Of a DNA stretch of 64,000 bases, positions 60,073 to 64,000 are shown one piece after another. The position numbers and the translations under genes are program-made. The first letter of the stretch is position 1; each line of letters begins with the position of its first letter. Origin of the DNA: Oasisia sp. SBJ-2009 (lineage: Eukaryota; Annelida; Polychaeta; Sabellida; Siboglinidae); NCBI GenBank assembly GCA_964017155.1, contig OZ024857.1, positions 11,127,735 through 11,191,734 of the forward strand. Reading direction: 5' to 3'. Below the pieces are notes generated by a model. That model was not told the DNA's origin, made no database searches, and saw only the letters and a program-made list of their open reading frames with translations.

Positions 60073-60276
60073 ATTGTAGTATAATTTAACTTATTTTGGA
60101 GCTTAATTGTCGATGATGAGTACAACGTTTCGACCCGTCATCTATGGGCCTTATTCACGTACGGGTGTCACGTGTTTTGTCTCAAATTTGTTTAACAAGC
60201 CCATAGATGACGGGTCGAAACATCATTCTCATCATCGACAATTAAGCTCCAAAGTAAGTTAAATTATACTACAATA
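60073..60276. repeat. Inverted repeat, 78-bp arms (Penelope-type ends)
   Basis: The arm at 60073-60150 and its reverse complement at 60199-60276 are near-identical and separated by about 48 bases. Each arm includes GATGACGGGTCGAAAC or its complement, the sequence type seen in Penelope-like terminal repeats. It directly abuts the next inverted repeat. Confidence 0.85.
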
Positions 60277-60279
60277 AAC

Positions 60280-60710
60280 GGTAATCTATACTTAACTGGC
60301 CTAAATTATTACGGCCTTTTAAAACCGTTTTTTCACCTTATATCAATGTGTATGTATTCGCAATGTACGTGATTCTACATCACTTCCGGTACAAAGAAGT
60401 CAGATTAAACTAGTTTTATTTGTGTTTTAGAACAATTTAAACACGCCGAGTCGAAAGAAATCGCCTTCGCGGTTCTGGTGCTGGGGAGGCGCCTACAGCT
60501 CGCGCCATATTTGCGGCGGTGACATCGCGTTGTTTCTTCGACTCTGCGTGTTTAAATTGTTCTAAAAAACAAATTAAAATAGTTTAATCTGACTTCTTTG
60601 TACCGGAAGTGATGTAGAATCACATTGCGAACACATACACATCGATATAAGGTGGAAAAAACGGTTTTAAAAGGACGTAATAATTTAGGCCAGTTAAGTA
60701 TAAGATTACC
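60280..60710. repeat. Long inverted repeat around a GC-rich core, about 180-bp arms
   Basis: Left arm 60280-60460 and right arm 60532-60710 are reverse complements with few differences. The loop 60461-60531 is GC-rich. The right arm ends 25 bases before the SLC35F5 start codon, so the left arm is an inverted duplicate of the gene's immediate 5' flank. Confidence 0.9.
60461..60615 (+). promoter_or_regulatory. Candidate SLC35F5 promoter
   Basis: This is a GC- and CpG-rich core (60461-60531) including GCGCCATATTTGCGGCGG, followed by ACCGGAAGTG at 60602-60611, an ETS/GABP consensus. It ends about 120 bases before the start codon. The flanking segment is mirrored on the other side of the core, with CACTTCCGGT at 60381, so the unit could fire in both directions. 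Function is inferred from motif content and position. Confidence 0.5.
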
Positions 60711-60735
60711 CAATAAAGCATTCAATATAAGTGAG

Positions 60736-63294
<2,559 letters not shown>

Positions 63295-64000
63295 GTATGT
63301 ACCTCATAAATATAATGTGATATCTAGTATTTGTTCTGACTGATGTGTGTCAAATTTAAGGGGGTTTGTCCCAGTGATGATAATTCATTCAGGAAAGTCA
63401 TCGAATGATCCACTTGTGCTGTTGATGTTATTATAGTTATTTTGTGTTTGGTGGAGATGTTTTGTTGTTGATGTACAGTGTATTGTTGTTATTATTGTGG
63501 TTATTTTGTTATGGTGGTGTAACTCACTGGTGTTATTGTGACAGTATTGTTAACTTTGATGTGTTGGTGTCACACTGAAAAAAAATCAAGTATTGAGTAT
63601 TTTTATTTATAGGGTAAATACAATTCAATGTGTGTCCTGTCCTTCAGTTGGCATTGGCCTGTTACATTGTGTTAACAACCAAAATCAATTCTTTCAACAA
63701 TTTAAATTTAATATTAAACAGACTGCCTATATTATGAAAAATGCCACACATTACAAAACACACTGCTGAATTGAACGTGTAAAAATGTTGTTTACAAGAT
63801 ACAAGTAGCTTTACTTAACGTCGGTTTATATGAGAATTTGATAACATTAGCTCATCTGAGCTATTTTCCAACAAACAAGTGTAAAGCAACGAGACATAAA
63901 ACATAAAAAGCATACAGAATATTTAAAATGACAGCAATAAAACATATAAAATACGGGTAATGAGCACAAAATAAATATAACAATACATGCATGTATAATA

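Overview
This window is nuclear DNA from an animal, most likely a marine invertebrate. The genes have many short exons bounded by GT-AG sites. The introns and spacers are AT-rich and carry non-LTR retrotransposons, Penelope-like and MITE-like elements, tRNA-derived SINEs, minisatellites and long microsatellites. Nothing in the sequence fixes the species. The mix of repeats fits a lophotrochozoan such as a mollusc, but that is inference.

Four protein genes and one tRNA gene are supported. (1) Positions 1305-14426, minus strand: the middle of ALS2 (alsin). Thirteen exons encode RCC1-type repeats, a long species-specific linker and the start of the DH (Rho/Rab GEF) domain. The first exon and the PH, MORN and VPS9 parts are not seen; the latter should lie beyond the left edge. 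(2) Positions 25461-26615, plus strand: an uninterrupted alpha-arrestin (ARRDC-type) gene. (3) Positions 31412-31483, minus strand: tRNA-Glu(UUC). (4) Positions 33457-55182, plus strand: a complete 17-exon KIF9 (kinesin-9) gene whose exons join in phase to give 833 residues. A promoter-like block with ETS motifs and an RFX X-box-like motif lies about 1.3 kb upstream. (5) Positions 60736-63294, plus strand: the first four coding exons of SLC35F5, which continues past the right edge.

The remaining sequence is mostly mobile or tandem DNA. KIF9 intron 13 holds an RTE-like LINE with an intact 1043-codon ORF. A 5'-truncated sibling copy sits in KIF9 intron 16, and both are antisense to the gene. 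The same gene carries 110 perfect TTCG units, a foldback element of about 640 bp and a MITE with arms of about 90 bp. ALS2 introns hold five further repeat structures, including a minisatellite built from copies of the adjoining exon's own splice donor. Two long inverted repeats lie directly upstream of SLC35F5, and the second one duplicates an ETS-bearing promoter segment in mirror orientation.

The genes are not an operon. ALS2 (endosomal GEF), alpha-arrestin (cargo sorting), KIF9 (ciliary motor) and SLC35F5 (membrane transporter family) are independent neighbours. I found no sign of an undescribed multigene system. The most unusual features are structural: splice-site amplification, promoter inversion and clustered foldback elements.
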